From IMG/VR virus record IMGVR_UViG_3300005563_000051, positions 1-42,893 of that record: a DNA stretch of 42,893 nt; one strand, 5' to 3'. A model generated the notes under the pieces. It had not been told where the DNA came from. It did no database searches and saw only the letters and a program-made list of their open reading frames with translations. The position numbers and the translations under genes were made by a program. This document shows positions 1 through 7,249 of this stretch, piece after piece. Source of the DNA: a virus. Numbering within the stretch: position 1 is the first letter of the stretch; each line of letters begins with the position of its first letter.

Positions 1-865
1 GATGTCGGGTTCGGCGGCAGAGAACAGTTCCTTGAAGTCGGGCCTTAGTTCCCGCACCTGCTTGTCGACTGCGAGCAGATCGGCATGCAACTCAGCCGTC
101 GCCGGCGCAGCGGCCTGTTCGATCGAGGTGGCGGCATCGTGGCCGACCTGCGCCATGTCGGCGGCGATGACCTTGTTCTGCTTGAGGACTAGTGCGGTCA
201 CGCCGACCATGGCGGTGCCCAGGCCGGCGGCCAGCAGCGAGCCGCCGATTGCGCCCGCTCCGGCGAGTGCGGCGATGATCAGCGGGGACATGCCCTGACC
301 GGCGTCTTTGGCCGCCTTCTCGCCCTTGCCCTTGATCTCCTCATCGAGATCGTCCAGGCCTGGGGCGACTCCCTTGCCGATCTCGTCGCCAATGCCCTTG
401 CCGATCTCGTCGCCGACGGTCTGGCCGGCGGAGATGAACCGGCCGCGCGAGTCGCGCAGGCGCGTGGTGACGGCGGTGGCGGCCTCGTCGGCGACTTTGC
501 TGCCGCTTTCGCGCACGGCCGGGATCGCGCCCTGGATGCCCGCGTCGATCCCCTTGCCGGCCTCGGTGCCGACCTTGCCGCCGAGGCCTTTGCCGATGCG
601 TTCAGCCTCGTCCATGATCGGCGCCTCGGCGTCGGCGACCCCGCGGACGATCCCGTCCCCGACGCTTTTGCCGATGTCGGCCGCGTCGCGCTCCAATACC
701 GGCTTGGCGTCCAGCAGCCCCTTGGACAGGCCCGAGGCCATCCGGGGGGAGGATCCCGCGCTCGCGCCCTCGACCGCTGCGGCGATCTTCGCCTTCCAGT
801 CGGCCTCGTCGATGTTCGCTTTGACGTCCATCCACGCCGAACCGGCTTTGAACCCTTCAGGCACC
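1..865 (-). CDS. Tail tape measure protein, N-terminal part (cut by window edge)
   Basis: This is the first 288 codons of a tape measure protein, which sets tail length and occupies the tail lumen. The N-terminus reads VPEGFKAGSAWMDVKANID and is followed by repeated Gly/Lys/Asp-rich helical stretches (GKGLGGKVGTEAGKGIDAG, GDEIGKGIGDEIGKGV). A hydrophobic Ala/Gly segment (IIAALAGAGAIGGSLLAAG) lies near residues 190-215, typical of the membrane-interacting part of tape measures. I chose GTG 865 because an AGGAGGT Shine-Dalgarno lies 7-8 nt upstream; GTG 874 is an in-frame alternative. The start overlaps the end of the G-T chaperone frame by 9 nt, the usual order for siphoviruses. The C-terminus lies beyond the window. 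Confidence 0.87.
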
Positions 866-1509
866 CCTGTCACCTCCTCCCATCCTGGTCGCGGCCTGGA
901 TCACCAGGGCCGGGTTGGCGCCCACCCAGTCGTCGAAACTCATCTCCGCAGCCGCCTGTCCGCGTCCCTGCGCCGCCGGGCCGTCCTGCTGCGCGCGTGC
1001 CCGCGCGGCCGCGAGGGCGACCGCGCCGCCGTACACCTCCAGCCGGTAGGCCAGCGCGAAGAACTCCGGGCCCGACAGGTCGCTGCCCTCGATCGGGCGC
1101 ACCCGGTGGAAGCGGCTGAAGTCGCTGGCCACATCCCGCCAGTAGGCCAGGACCCAGGCGACTTGCGCGGCGCGCTGCTCGATCAGGCTTTTGGGTCCTC
1201 CGGTCCGCCCAGCAGGGCGTCGCGCAGTGCGGCGCCGATGTCGGGCATGTGGTCGCGGGTGAGCGCCGGGTCCTCCTCGAGCCGCGTGTACTGCTCGCTT
1301 CCGAGCAGCTTCATCAGCGCCCACGTCAGGGCGTGGTCGGAGCTGGAGGCGTAGAGCAGCCGCAGGTAGGTCAGCCCCCAGCCGACGGGGATGTGCGCGG
1401 GGAAGGTGTAGATCGTGTCGGCGACCTTGAACCCCGGCACCCGGTCTTCGGCCGGGCCGCCCGCCTCGTCGCCCGTCGCGGGCGCGGCGTTCGCTTTCGT
1501 AGTGGTCAT
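857..1509 (-). CDS. Tail assembly chaperone G-T, made by -1 frameshift
   Basis: This is the extended tail assembly chaperone made by a -1 slip near the end of gene G. Reading the zero frame from 1509 to the slippery CCCAAAA (1195-1189) and then moving back one base continues as SLIEQRAAQVAWVLAYWRD and runs to the stop at 857-859. The fusion is about 217 aa. The T part contains a coherent helical sequence (FSRFHRVRPIEGSDLSGPEF) and ends with SFDDWVGANPALVIQAATR. In long-tailed phages the G and G-T proteins bind the tape measure and recruit tail tube subunits. The position between the major tail and tape measure genes fits exactly. The slip is inferred from the sequence. Confidence 0.85.
1183..1509 (-). 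CDS. Tail assembly chaperone G (unshifted product)
   Basis: A 108-residue zero-frame product starting MTTTKANAAPATGDEAGG. It has a disordered N-terminus, then FKVADTIYTFPAHIPVGWGLTYLRLLYASSSDHALTWA-type helices, and ends GGPEDPKA just after the slippery heptamer. Codons further upstream in this frame overlap the major tail gene stop, so the ATG at 1509, 5 nt after that stop, is preferred. It acts as a scaffold-like chaperone in tail assembly and is normally absent from the mature virion. It is assigned by position and by the frameshift architecture, since sequence conservation in this family is low. Confidence 0.83.
   Translation of the reverse strand: MTTTKANAAPATGDEAGGPAEDRVPGFKVADTIYTFPAHIPVGWGLTYLRLLYASSSDHALTWALMKLLGSEQYTRLEEDPALTRDHMPDIGAALRDALLGGPEDPKA
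1189..1195 (-). other. Programmed -1 ribosomal frameshift site CCCAAAA
   Basis: On the coding (minus) strand the heptamer CCCAAAA matches X XXY YYZ. In the zero frame it reads xxC CCA AAA GCC TGA. After a one-base slip the tRNAs for Pro (CCA to CCC) and Lys (AAA to AAA) can re-pair, and the frame continues AGC CTG ATC. The zero-frame stop follows one codon later, which is typical for tail chaperone frameshifts. Confidence 0.85.
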
Positions 1510-1514
1510 GGGCG

Positions 1515-2090
1515 TCACGCGGTCTGGTCGATGTTGGCCCACGCGGGGATCGAGTCGGACACCTCGTAGAGGGTCCACGTCGCCGCGAGCGTGGAGATCT
1601 TCCCGTCCTGCACGAACGCCTTCTGCACCTTCGGCTTCGACAAGGCCTTACGGCCGATCAGGCGGCGGCGGAACCCGCCCGGCGCCCAGCCGTCCAGCAG
1701 CACCGCCCCGTACTGCGGCACCGGGGGCAGGCCGCCGACCTGCGCCTCCTGCTTCGCCCACCCGGTGCCGGATGTCGAGGTGACCAGGTTGTTCATGATG
1801 ATCGCGTAGTTCGCGAGCGTGGCCTCGGCCATCGCGACGGTGATCGTGGTCATCGCGGTGCCCGCGACATACCGCGCGCCGATCGGGCGCAGCCGCTGAT
1901 CGACGATCAGATCGGTGGACGGCAGGTCGTCCTCCCACACGAACCCGCCGCTGGTGTCGCCGACGTCCGTCCACACGGCAGGGTCGGGCGCGGTGTAGGG
2001 GGACATGGATGAGTCGGCGGGTTCGAGCGCGCCGAACGCGCCGTAGTAGAACTTGCCGACGCCGGACACGACGTTATTCGGGTTGCCCAT
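1515..2090 (-). CDS. Major tail (tube) protein
   Basis: This 191-residue protein starts MGNPNNVVSGVGKFYYGAFG and has the make-up of a siphovirus tail tube subunit: 'GVGKFYYGAFGALEPADSS' followed by 'WTDVGDTSGGFVWEDD', a beta-rich core (TTITVAMAEATLANYAIIMN) and a C-terminal segment with TLAATWTLYEVSDS. Tube subunits polymerise as hexameric rings around the tape measure. It lies directly upstream of the frameshifted chaperone genes, the canonical place. ATG at 2090 is the only sensible start before the coherent sequence. Confidence 0.83.
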   Translation of the reverse strand: MGNPNNVVSGVGKFYYGAFGALEPADSSMSPYTAPDPAVWTDVGDTSGGFVWEDDLPSTDLIVDQRLRPIGARYVAGTAMTTITVAMAEATLANYAIIMNNLVTSTSGTGWAKQEAQVGGLPPVPQYGAVLLDGWAPGGFRRRLIGRKALSKPKVQKAFVQDGKISTLAATWTLYEVSDSIPAWANIDQTA

Positions 2091-2156
2091 GGCGGTGTTG
2101 CTCCGTTTCGTTCCCGTCTACCGGGGACTCGTGGGTGGTGCGGGGTGTTGCTGCGG

Positions 2157-2355
2157 CTAGCGCTTCCTGGCGCCTTTACGGACCGGGAGGGCGCGGTAGC
2201 CGGTCTTCTTGCCTCGGGTGGCGACGATCTGCTCAGCCCATTTTTTGGCGAAGGGCTTCTTTGTTGCATATAGAAAGCGGTTGTCGCCACTGTGCCTTGG
2301 AATGCATCGGTCCAGGGGACTTGCGCTTCCCGCTGGACTTCTTTGTGGAGGCCAT
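2157..2355 (-). pseudogene. Small basic protein gene interrupted by a frameshift
   Basis: From ATG 2355, after AGGAGGTGATC, the frame reads MASTKKSSGKRKSPGPMHSKAQWR and then degenerates to a stop at 2233-2235. The +1 frame picks up as NRFLYATKKPFAKKWAEQ, then IVATRGKKTGYRALPVRKGARKR, and stops at 2157-2159. The two pieces read naturally as one basic, Lys/Arg-rich protein of about 65 residues. Joining QWR directly to FLYATKK would need removal of about 7 nt (ACAACCG, near 2281-2290). It could be a real mutation, a sequencing error or, less likely, a programmed +1 shift. It lies between the major tail gene and the HNH gene. Confidence 0.55.
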
Positions 2356-2360
2356 CGTGG

Positions 2361-2963
2361 TTAGATCACCTCCTCGAGATAGGTTTTCGCGGAATCCCAC
2401 CAGTCGGGGCGTTCCACATAATGCAAGACCATGTTGCAGACGCGGCATAATGCTCCCCGCACCTGACCGGTTTTGTGATCGTGATCAACGCAGGTCGCTT
2501 TTTGCGTCCGACAGATCCAGCAGAGGCCGTCATGCCGGGCGGCCAGCCCGTCCCATTCCTTCTCGGACAAGCCGTATCGACGCAACCTGGCCCGCGCTGA
2601 CTTGCTGGGCGTGCATTCGAAACAGATCCTCTGTCTACTGCTCGTCGGTTCGTAGGCCTGACCGCACTTTGAGCAAGTCGCAGTCGAAGGTCGTCCACCC
2701 GAGGGGTTCTTCACCAGGGCGCGCACCTGGACCATGTCGCGGACCGACACGGCACATTTTTTCGAGCACCGAGATTGTGTACGCCAGTTACGCGTGCGGA
2801 AAGAAGAACCACAGCCAGGGCATACCATCGCTGGATGGCGGCATTCAAATGAGCAGAATTTTTGGCGGTTGCTCGACGGCTGGAAAAGGTCGCCACACGT
2901 GATGCACGGGCGCTTCTCGCTACTAACATTCATAACTTCAGGGATATCTTCTTCTGCTATCAC
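2361..2963 (-). CDS. Endonuclease VII-like HNH endonuclease with zinc-ribbon N-terminus
   Basis: A 200-residue protein with several Cys pairs in its N-terminal two thirds (CITCGDLF, CSFEC, CPGCGSSF, CSKKC, CSKCGQ, CFEC), then a recombination endonuclease VII-type core: LCWICRTQKATCVDHDHKTG followed by VRGALCRVCNMVLHYV. The DHDH residues and flanking CxxC pairs are the expected His-Me finger and zinc site. Such proteins in phages act as debranching or mobile endonucleases. Start is GTG 2963, with GGAGG 7 nt upstream. The base composition is more AT-rich than its neighbours and it separates two tail genes, so a free-standing homing-type insertion is likely (inference). Confidence 0.82.
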   Translation of the reverse strand: MIAEEDIPEVMNVSSEKRPCITCGDLFQPSSNRQKFCSFECRHPAMVCPGCGSSFRTRNWRTQSRCSKKCAVSVRDMVQVRALVKNPSGGRPSTATCSKCGQAYEPTSSRQRICFECTPSKSARARLRRYGLSEKEWDGLAARHDGLCWICRTQKATCVDHDHKTGQVRGALCRVCNMVLHYVERPDWWDSAKTYLEEVI

Positions 2964-3009
2964 TGCAGTGCCTCCTCTCGCGATATCGAATTCACGAAGA
3001 TATAGCCGC

Positions 3010-3363
3010 CTACGACACCCCCGGCATGCGAAACAGGGCGACCGAGACGCCCGTGTTCGCCGAGAAATCCAACTCGACCGTGTTCGAACTCGGCTGGTTG
3101 TAGTCCGAGGGGTAAGGCCCGAACTTCACCGGCGCGGGCGTGGTAGCCACGACGACCGTCGTCGGTGAAGTCACGGACTGCCCTTGGACGAGGCGCCCGA
3201 TCTTCTCGGTGACCGTGGTCGTGGTGCCGGTGGTGACGACCTCGATCCACTCGCGGCCGGTGTTCTGGAACGTCAGGCCGCTGTTGCTGCCGAGCGAGGT
3301 GTAGGTGGGCACGAGTCCCGCCGGGGTGGGGACCTGCGCGGCGAGGTTGGTGAGCAGGGTCAT
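3010..3363 (-). CDS. Putative virion protein of unknown function (117 aa)
   Basis: Starts MTLLTNLAAQVPTPAGLVPT and continues as a beta-rich sequence (TFQNTGREWIEVVTTGTTTT, VVATTPAPVKFGPYPSDYNQ) with no Cys. I do not recognise a named family. The composition resembles decoration or tail-associated beta-sandwich proteins. The ATG overlaps the upstream stop by 1 nt (TAATG), so translation is probably coupled to the small basic gene. Its place among connector and tail genes argues for a structural role. Confidence 0.66.
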   Translation of the reverse strand: MTLLTNLAAQVPTPAGLVPTYTSLGSNSGLTFQNTGREWIEVVTTGTTTTVTEKIGRLVQGQSVTSPTTVVVATTPAPVKFGPYPSDYNQPSSNTVELDFSANTGVSVALFRMPGVS

Positions 3364-3572
3364 TACTTGCTGCCTTTCTTGGCCCACTTGCGGGCGTTTT
3401 GGGCGAACACGGCGCGGCGGCGCGTGGCCGGGTTTTTGGACTTGGCCAGGGCGGCGAGCTTCGCGGCGGGGATCGGCCGGCCCTTCTTCGCCCCGGCGGC
3501 GGCGCGCAGCTTGCCCGCATTCGAGGCCTTGATCTTGATGGGCGACTTGCCGCCGCCCGACTTCATCGCCAC
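3363..3572 (-). CDS. Small highly basic structural-region protein (69 aa)
   Basis: MAMKSGGGKSPIKIKASNAG, then KLRAAAGAKKGRPIPAAKLA, ending RRAVFAQNARKWAKKGSK. Lys/Arg/Ala make up most of the residues. Similar short basic proteins (KIKASN..GKLR....G....PIP..KL..A..S..P..R.RA.FA.NARKW) are common in the structural regions of actinophages. Function is not known; nucleic acid binding or a head role is possible. Its stop overlaps the next start. Confidence 0.72.
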   Translation of the reverse strand: MAMKSGGGKSPIKIKASNAGKLRAAAGAKKGRPIPAAKLAALAKSKNPATRRRAVFAQNARKWAKKGSK

Positions 3573-3585
3573 GCGCGCCTCCCGC

Positions 3586-4056
3586 TCATGAATAGGTCGC
3601 CTCGATTTCGGTCCACAGCAGTTGCAGGTCGAAACCCACGTGCGCCCAGTCCGCCGGGTCCCCGTACATGCGCCGCGGCTCCGTCACCAGCCGCGCCGAG
3701 GCGACCCGCGCCGGGAAGTAGGTCACCGGCCCCGCAGTGATCTCCAGGTCGCGTACGGCGCGGTCGCGCTGGAACGTCTCGGCGCGGATGTGCTCGGCCA
3801 GGCGGTGTGCGACCCCCCACGGCGGCTTGTTCGAGTTGGCCACGGTCGCGTAGCAGTCGATCTGCACCACGGGCGCCTTCGCCGGGACGTCGAGCATCGT
3901 GCCGCCCACACCGCCGGTGACCACCACGAACCCATCCGCCGACCACGCGGACGGGTCGGGCAGCGCGGTGGCGCACATGTCGGCGGACAGCCCGGGGATC
4001 GACGCGAGCCACGCGAGGACCACCAAGTCGGTGTTGGGGCGGTTCGGCAGGCTCAT
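3586..4056 (-). CDS. Tail terminator / tail completion-like protein
   Basis: 156 residues from MSLPNRPNTDLVVLAWLASI. The pattern 'VQIDCYATVANSNKPPWGVAHRLAEHI' followed by 'DLEITAGPVTYFPARVASARLVTEPRRMYGD' and 'AHVGFDLQLLWT' fits small tail terminator proteins of siphoviruses, which cap the tail tube and join it to the head connector. The start at 4056 overlaps the stop of the gp10-like gene as ATGA. Assignment rests on size, order and these patterns. Confidence 0.67.
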   Translation of the reverse strand: MSLPNRPNTDLVVLAWLASIPGLSADMCATALPDPSAWSADGFVVVTGGVGGTMLDVPAKAPVVQIDCYATVANSNKPPWGVAHRLAEHIRAETFQRDRAVRDLEITAGPVTYFPARVASARLVTEPRRMYGDPADWAHVGFDLQLLWTEIEATYS

Positions 4057-4388
4057 CCGGAGCGCTCCTGGTAGACCGCTGGGCGCATGAACGGCTGCGC
4101 TGGCACCCACGTCTGGTGCGCCGGATGCCCGTTGATCTCAGCAGGGGTCCAGTGCCCGAACTCGACCCAGCGGGGATAGTCCGCCGAGTTCTCGATGATC
4201 AGGTCGTGGCCGCCCTCGCCGCCCAGGCGCGGTGGCTCACAGTGCTCCAGCAGGTTCCCCGTATCCACCGGGCAGTAGCGCCGCTCGTCCTCAACGATCG
4301 CCGGGCCAAGCTTCCCCAGGAACACCCGGTCGGTGCCCGCGTACACGCCCTCGCGCCAGTCCGGTTCCATCTCGATGCGCACGCTCAT
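4053..4388 (-). CDS. HK97 gp10-like tail completion protein
   Basis: 111 residues from MSVRIEMEPDWREGVYAGTD. It contains the family's usual central part: CPVDTGNLLEHCEPPRL followed by LIIENSADYPRWVEFGHWT and a C-terminal QPFMRPAVY. Proteins of the HK97 gp10 type link the connector to the tail. ATGA overlaps join it to both neighbours, which supports ATG 4388. Confidence 0.77.
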   Translation of the reverse strand: MSVRIEMEPDWREGVYAGTDRVFLGKLGPAIVEDERRYCPVDTGNLLEHCEPPRLGGEGGHDLIIENSADYPRWVEFGHWTPAEINGHPAHQTWVPAQPFMRPAVYQERSG

Positions 4389-4726
4389 TTGGTCACGCTC
4401 GTCACACGCTGCAGGACTGCCGTCAGGTCCGGGGTCAGACCGGGCGCGTTGGGCTGTGTCAGCTGCGTGACCGAGTACACGTAGCCGGTTTCCTCGTCGA
4501 GGATCTGGTCGCTGGAGAGCAGGTCCGTGGTCGAGGGCAGCGTCAGGTCGATGCGGCGCACGGTGCGCCGCTGCTGGGTCGCGGCGTCCCACGTCGTCGC
4601 GTTCGACTCGACCAGCGCCGCGATGATCCCCGTCTTGTACGGGGTCTGCGTGTCGATCAGGTCGCCGGCGTCGTTGTAGTCGGTGCCGCGCAGGATCGTG
4701 ACTTTCGTCGTCGCCAGTGCGTACAC
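4385..4726 (-). CDS. Head-tail joining protein (putative head closure)
   Basis: 113 residues from GTG 4726 (MYALATTKVTILRGTDYNDA). The central TWDAATQQRRTVRRIDLTLP followed by STTDLLSSDQILDEETGYVY and SVTQLTQPNAP is a small beta-barrel pattern seen in head closure / stopper proteins. It lies between the connector adaptor and the gp10-like gene, where the closure protein is normally encoded. It overlaps the next gene by 4 nt. Confidence 0.63.
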   Translation of the reverse strand: MYALATTKVTILRGTDYNDAGDLIDTQTPYKTGIIAALVESNATTWDAATQQRRTVRRIDLTLPSTTDLLSSDQILDEETGYVYSVTQLTQPNAPGLTPDLTAVLQRVTSVTK

Positions 4727-4727
4727 G

Positions 4728-5489
4728 TCAGCCCCCGTACGTTCCGACGGGGAACCACGGGAACGCCAGGTCGTTCGCGGACGAGTCCGCGTTCGGGTTG
4801 AGCAGGCCGCCGAAGGAGTCCTGGAACGGGGACTGCACGTGCAAGCTGCGCCCGCGCATCCACGAGACCTTCGACAGCGCCTTCGCGGCCAGCGGCGCGA
4901 TGCGCAGCGAGTCGTCCTTCAGCGCCACCGCCCGGCTGCCCATCGTGATCGCCGCCAGGTCGATGCGCTGGAACAGGTCCGGCTGCGCCGTCAGCCACGC
5001 CGCCTGGAACGCCACTGTGAGCTTGAGCCAATACTGGTCGCGGGTGCCGGTCCTGGGCTGCGCGTCGTAGGTGCGGCCGGCGAAGATGTCCACGAGCGCC
5101 TGCGCCTGCATCAGCTGCGCCGTCGTGACCGTCAGCCCCGTGTAGGTAGCGACGTCGTCGAGGGTGGCCCACGAGCCGAGCGGGGAGACGTTGGGGTTCG
5201 CGGCCAGGACTTCGAAGTCCTCGTCGCTGAACGCCGGAGAGCCGTCCACGTCGGTGCCGGTCCAGATCGCGGCGTAGTCCCCGGGGCTCTGATCGGAAGG
5301 CGCCTGCCAGGTGTAGGTGTACACGCCCGTACCCGGGTGGCCCACGCCGGTGGGGGTGGGGGACAGCACGATGTGGCCGCCGGAGTCCACCAGCCCGAAC
5401 GCGATCGAGGCGAGGTCGGTGAGCATGGTGCCGGTCTCGTCGTACCAGAGCGACGAGAACACGCCCGGCCGGCCCTGTGTCACGTCCAT
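4728..5489 (-). CDS. Head-tail connector (adaptor) protein with N-terminal extension
   Basis: 253 residues from MDVTQGRPGVFSSLWYDETG. The first ~100 residues resemble an Ig-like beta domain (GTGVYTYTWQAPSDQSPGDY). The remainder has the helical connector pattern: SWATLDDVATYTGLTVTTAQ, LMQAQALVDIFAGRTYDAQP, then YWLKLTVAFQAAWLTAQPDL. The latter part matches gp6-like adaptors that sit under the portal. ATG 5489 lies immediately after the upstream stop at 5491. The N-terminal beta domain may be a decoration; that part is inferred from composition. Confidence 0.7.
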   Translation of the reverse strand: MDVTQGRPGVFSSLWYDETGTMLTDLASIAFGLVDSGGHIVLSPTPTGVGHPGTGVYTYTWQAPSDQSPGDYAAIWTGTDVDGSPAFSDEDFEVLAANPNVSPLGSWATLDDVATYTGLTVTTAQLMQAQALVDIFAGRTYDAQPRTGTRDQYWLKLTVAFQAAWLTAQPDLFQRIDLAAITMGSRAVALKDDSLRIAPLAAKALSKVSWMRGRSLHVQSPFQDSFGGLLNPNADSSANDLAFPWFPVGTYGG

Positions 5490-5490
5490 G

Positions 5491-7245
5491 TCACGCCGCC
5501 TTCGCGACGGCGCCGCCGAGCAGCGAGATCGTGTTGCTCGCAGACGCCGTGCCCCACGTGAACCCGACCGCGAGCGCGCTGCTGGCGCTGGTGGTGACGG
5601 CTGTAGGCGCGGTCGGGGTGCCTGCGTACGGGCTGGCCGCTCCCGTGGAGGTGTTGGTGACCAGCAGCAGATCCAGTTCGGCGGTGACCGAGGTCGAGGA
5701 CCGGAACGTGATCCTGGCTCGGTATTTGAACGTGGCATTGGTGACACCGGACGGGGCGGTGATCGCGGGGATGGAGGCGATGAGGGTTCCGGCGGTGCCG
5801 CCCCAGTACACGGCGAACGTCATCGCCGGCGTTCCGCTGGTCGAGTACACGCCGTAGCCTTCAACCTCGTACACGCTGCCGACCTGCGGGTCGCTCGCGG
5901 GCACGGTGCCGGTTTGCAGCGTCGACAGCGCGGCCGTGTTGGCGATCGTCGTGGTCGAGGTGACCGCGGCGGCGGGCCGCAGGCTCGGGATGTTGTTCAA
6001 GCCAGGCAGCGTGCCGCCGAACTGGGTGCCGGTGCTGGCCGGGCAGTTCTTCACCGAGTAGCGGCCCGTCGCGGACGCGTCGAACGTCACGTGCGCCGTG
6101 GTCGGCGCGGTGCCGTACACGCCGACGATGTCTTCGAGCACGATCGTGGAGCCGCCGACTGCGTGTGCGAGCACCCCGCTGACGACGTTCGCCGAGCCGC
6201 CGTTGCCGATCGCCACGTCCCGCAGGCTGTGGTTGCCGCCGAACAGGGAGATCAACGTCTGCGGGGTGGAGAACCCGGCGGCGAAACCGCCGGCGTACAC
6301 GTACAGGTGCTCGCCGAAGAAGTTCTTCGTGGTGTTGTCGGTGCTGATGTACGGGCCGCCGGCCATCGTGTCGCCCTCGAACTTGCAGTCCGTGACGTAC
6401 AGCCCGTTGCCGTTCGCGGAGTTGCCCGGGCCTTGGCTGAACCAGAGCGCGCCGGTGCCGAACGCCTCGAACCGGCAGTTGCGGAAGTGGATCTGGTTGC
6501 TGGTGCCCGCGGAGTTGCCGAACCCGCTGGCGGCGGCGCTGTTGCGGATCCACACGTTCGGCTGCGTCGTGGACCCGGCGGTGCCGGTGCAGGAGACGAT
6601 CGCGCAGTCCTCGAAGCGGGAGTCCCAGAACTCCGCCGAGTCGAGGACCAGGTCCGCGTTGCTGATGATCACAACGTCGCGGAACAGCAGGTTGTCCGCG
6701 TAGTAGCACTGGAAAACCAGGCCGGTTTTCCCGTTCCCGTTGATCCCGAGCGCTTCGATCGCGGAGAAACGGCAGTGCGTGGCCCCGCTCAGGTCGGTGG
6801 ACGGGCCCGACATCGAGATCAGGGTGCCGTTGGCTGCTTTCTTCAGGATCGTGGCGTTGCGTCCGGCGCCGCGCATGCGCACGTTCGAGGGCATGCTCAG
6901 CGCGACTGCGGGGCTGCCGGTGGGGGTGAGCACGCACGTTCCTGCAGGGATTTCCACGGTGCCGCCGCCGAATGTGCTCAGCGCGTTGAGCGCGGCCTGC
7001 ACGGCGGACGTGTCGTCGGTGACGCCGTCGACCTTCGCGCCGTATGCCGAGTTCTTCACGTTTAGTGTCGCCGCGCCGGTGTAGTCCCATTTCCCGTTGC
7101 CGGATGCGTCGCTGGACCAGACTTTCCCTGTAGCGGCGTCCGCGGCCACGGTCATCGCGGGGGTGCCGGTGAGGGTGAGGGTGCCGGTGAGGGTGCCGCC
7201 GGCGAGCGGGAGTTTGTCGGCCGAGCCGTATGCGGTGGCTGCCAT
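5491..7245 (-). CDS. Right-handed beta-helix (pectate-lyase-fold) fibre/spike-like protein
   Basis: 584 residues. The N-terminus KLPLAGGTLTGTLTLTG is a fibre-type repeat. A typical beta-helix entry follows, NVKNSAYGAKVDGVTDDTSA (about residues 63-82), with VQAALNALSTFGGGTVEIPAG and then many short strand-turn coils rich in N and G (HCRFSAIEALGINGNGKTGL, DNLLFRDVVIISNADLVLD). The C-terminal ~150 residues look like a beta-sandwich (VYEVEGYGVYSTSGTPAMTF). This fold is common in depolymerising tail spikes and host-binding fibres. It is encoded between capsid and connector genes rather than after the tape measure, so a head-attached fibre is possible. Confidence 0.78.
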   Translation of the reverse strand: MAATAYGSADKLPLAGGTLTGTLTLTGTPAMTVAADAATGKVWSSDASGNGKWDYTGAATLNVKNSAYGAKVDGVTDDTSAVQAALNALSTFGGGTVEIPAGTCVLTPTGSPAVALSMPSNVRMRGAGRNATILKKAANGTLISMSGPSTDLSGATHCRFSAIEALGINGNGKTGLVFQCYYADNLLFRDVVIISNADLVLDSAEFWDSRFEDCAIVSCTGTAGSTTQPNVWIRNSAAASGFGNSAGTSNQIHFRNCRFEAFGTGALWFSQGPGNSANGNGLYVTDCKFEGDTMAGGPYISTDNTTKNFFGEHLYVYAGGFAAGFSTPQTLISLFGGNHSLRDVAIGNGGSANVVSGVLAHAVGGSTIVLEDIVGVYGTAPTTAHVTFDASATGRYSVKNCPASTGTQFGGTLPGLNNIPSLRPAAAVTSTTTIANTAALSTLQTGTVPASDPQVGSVYEVEGYGVYSTSGTPAMTFAVYWGGTAGTLIASIPAITAPSGVTNATFKYRARITFRSSTSVTAELDLLLVTNTSTGAASPYAGTPTAPTAVTTSASSALAVGFTWGTASASNTISLLGGAVAKAA

Positions 7246-7249
7246 CGGG

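Noticed and set aside
2-1354. Long rightward open frames opposite the tape measure and chaperone genes
   Set aside because: They are high-GC shadows: the minus-strand reading gives coherent tape measure and chaperone sequences with good ribosome sites.
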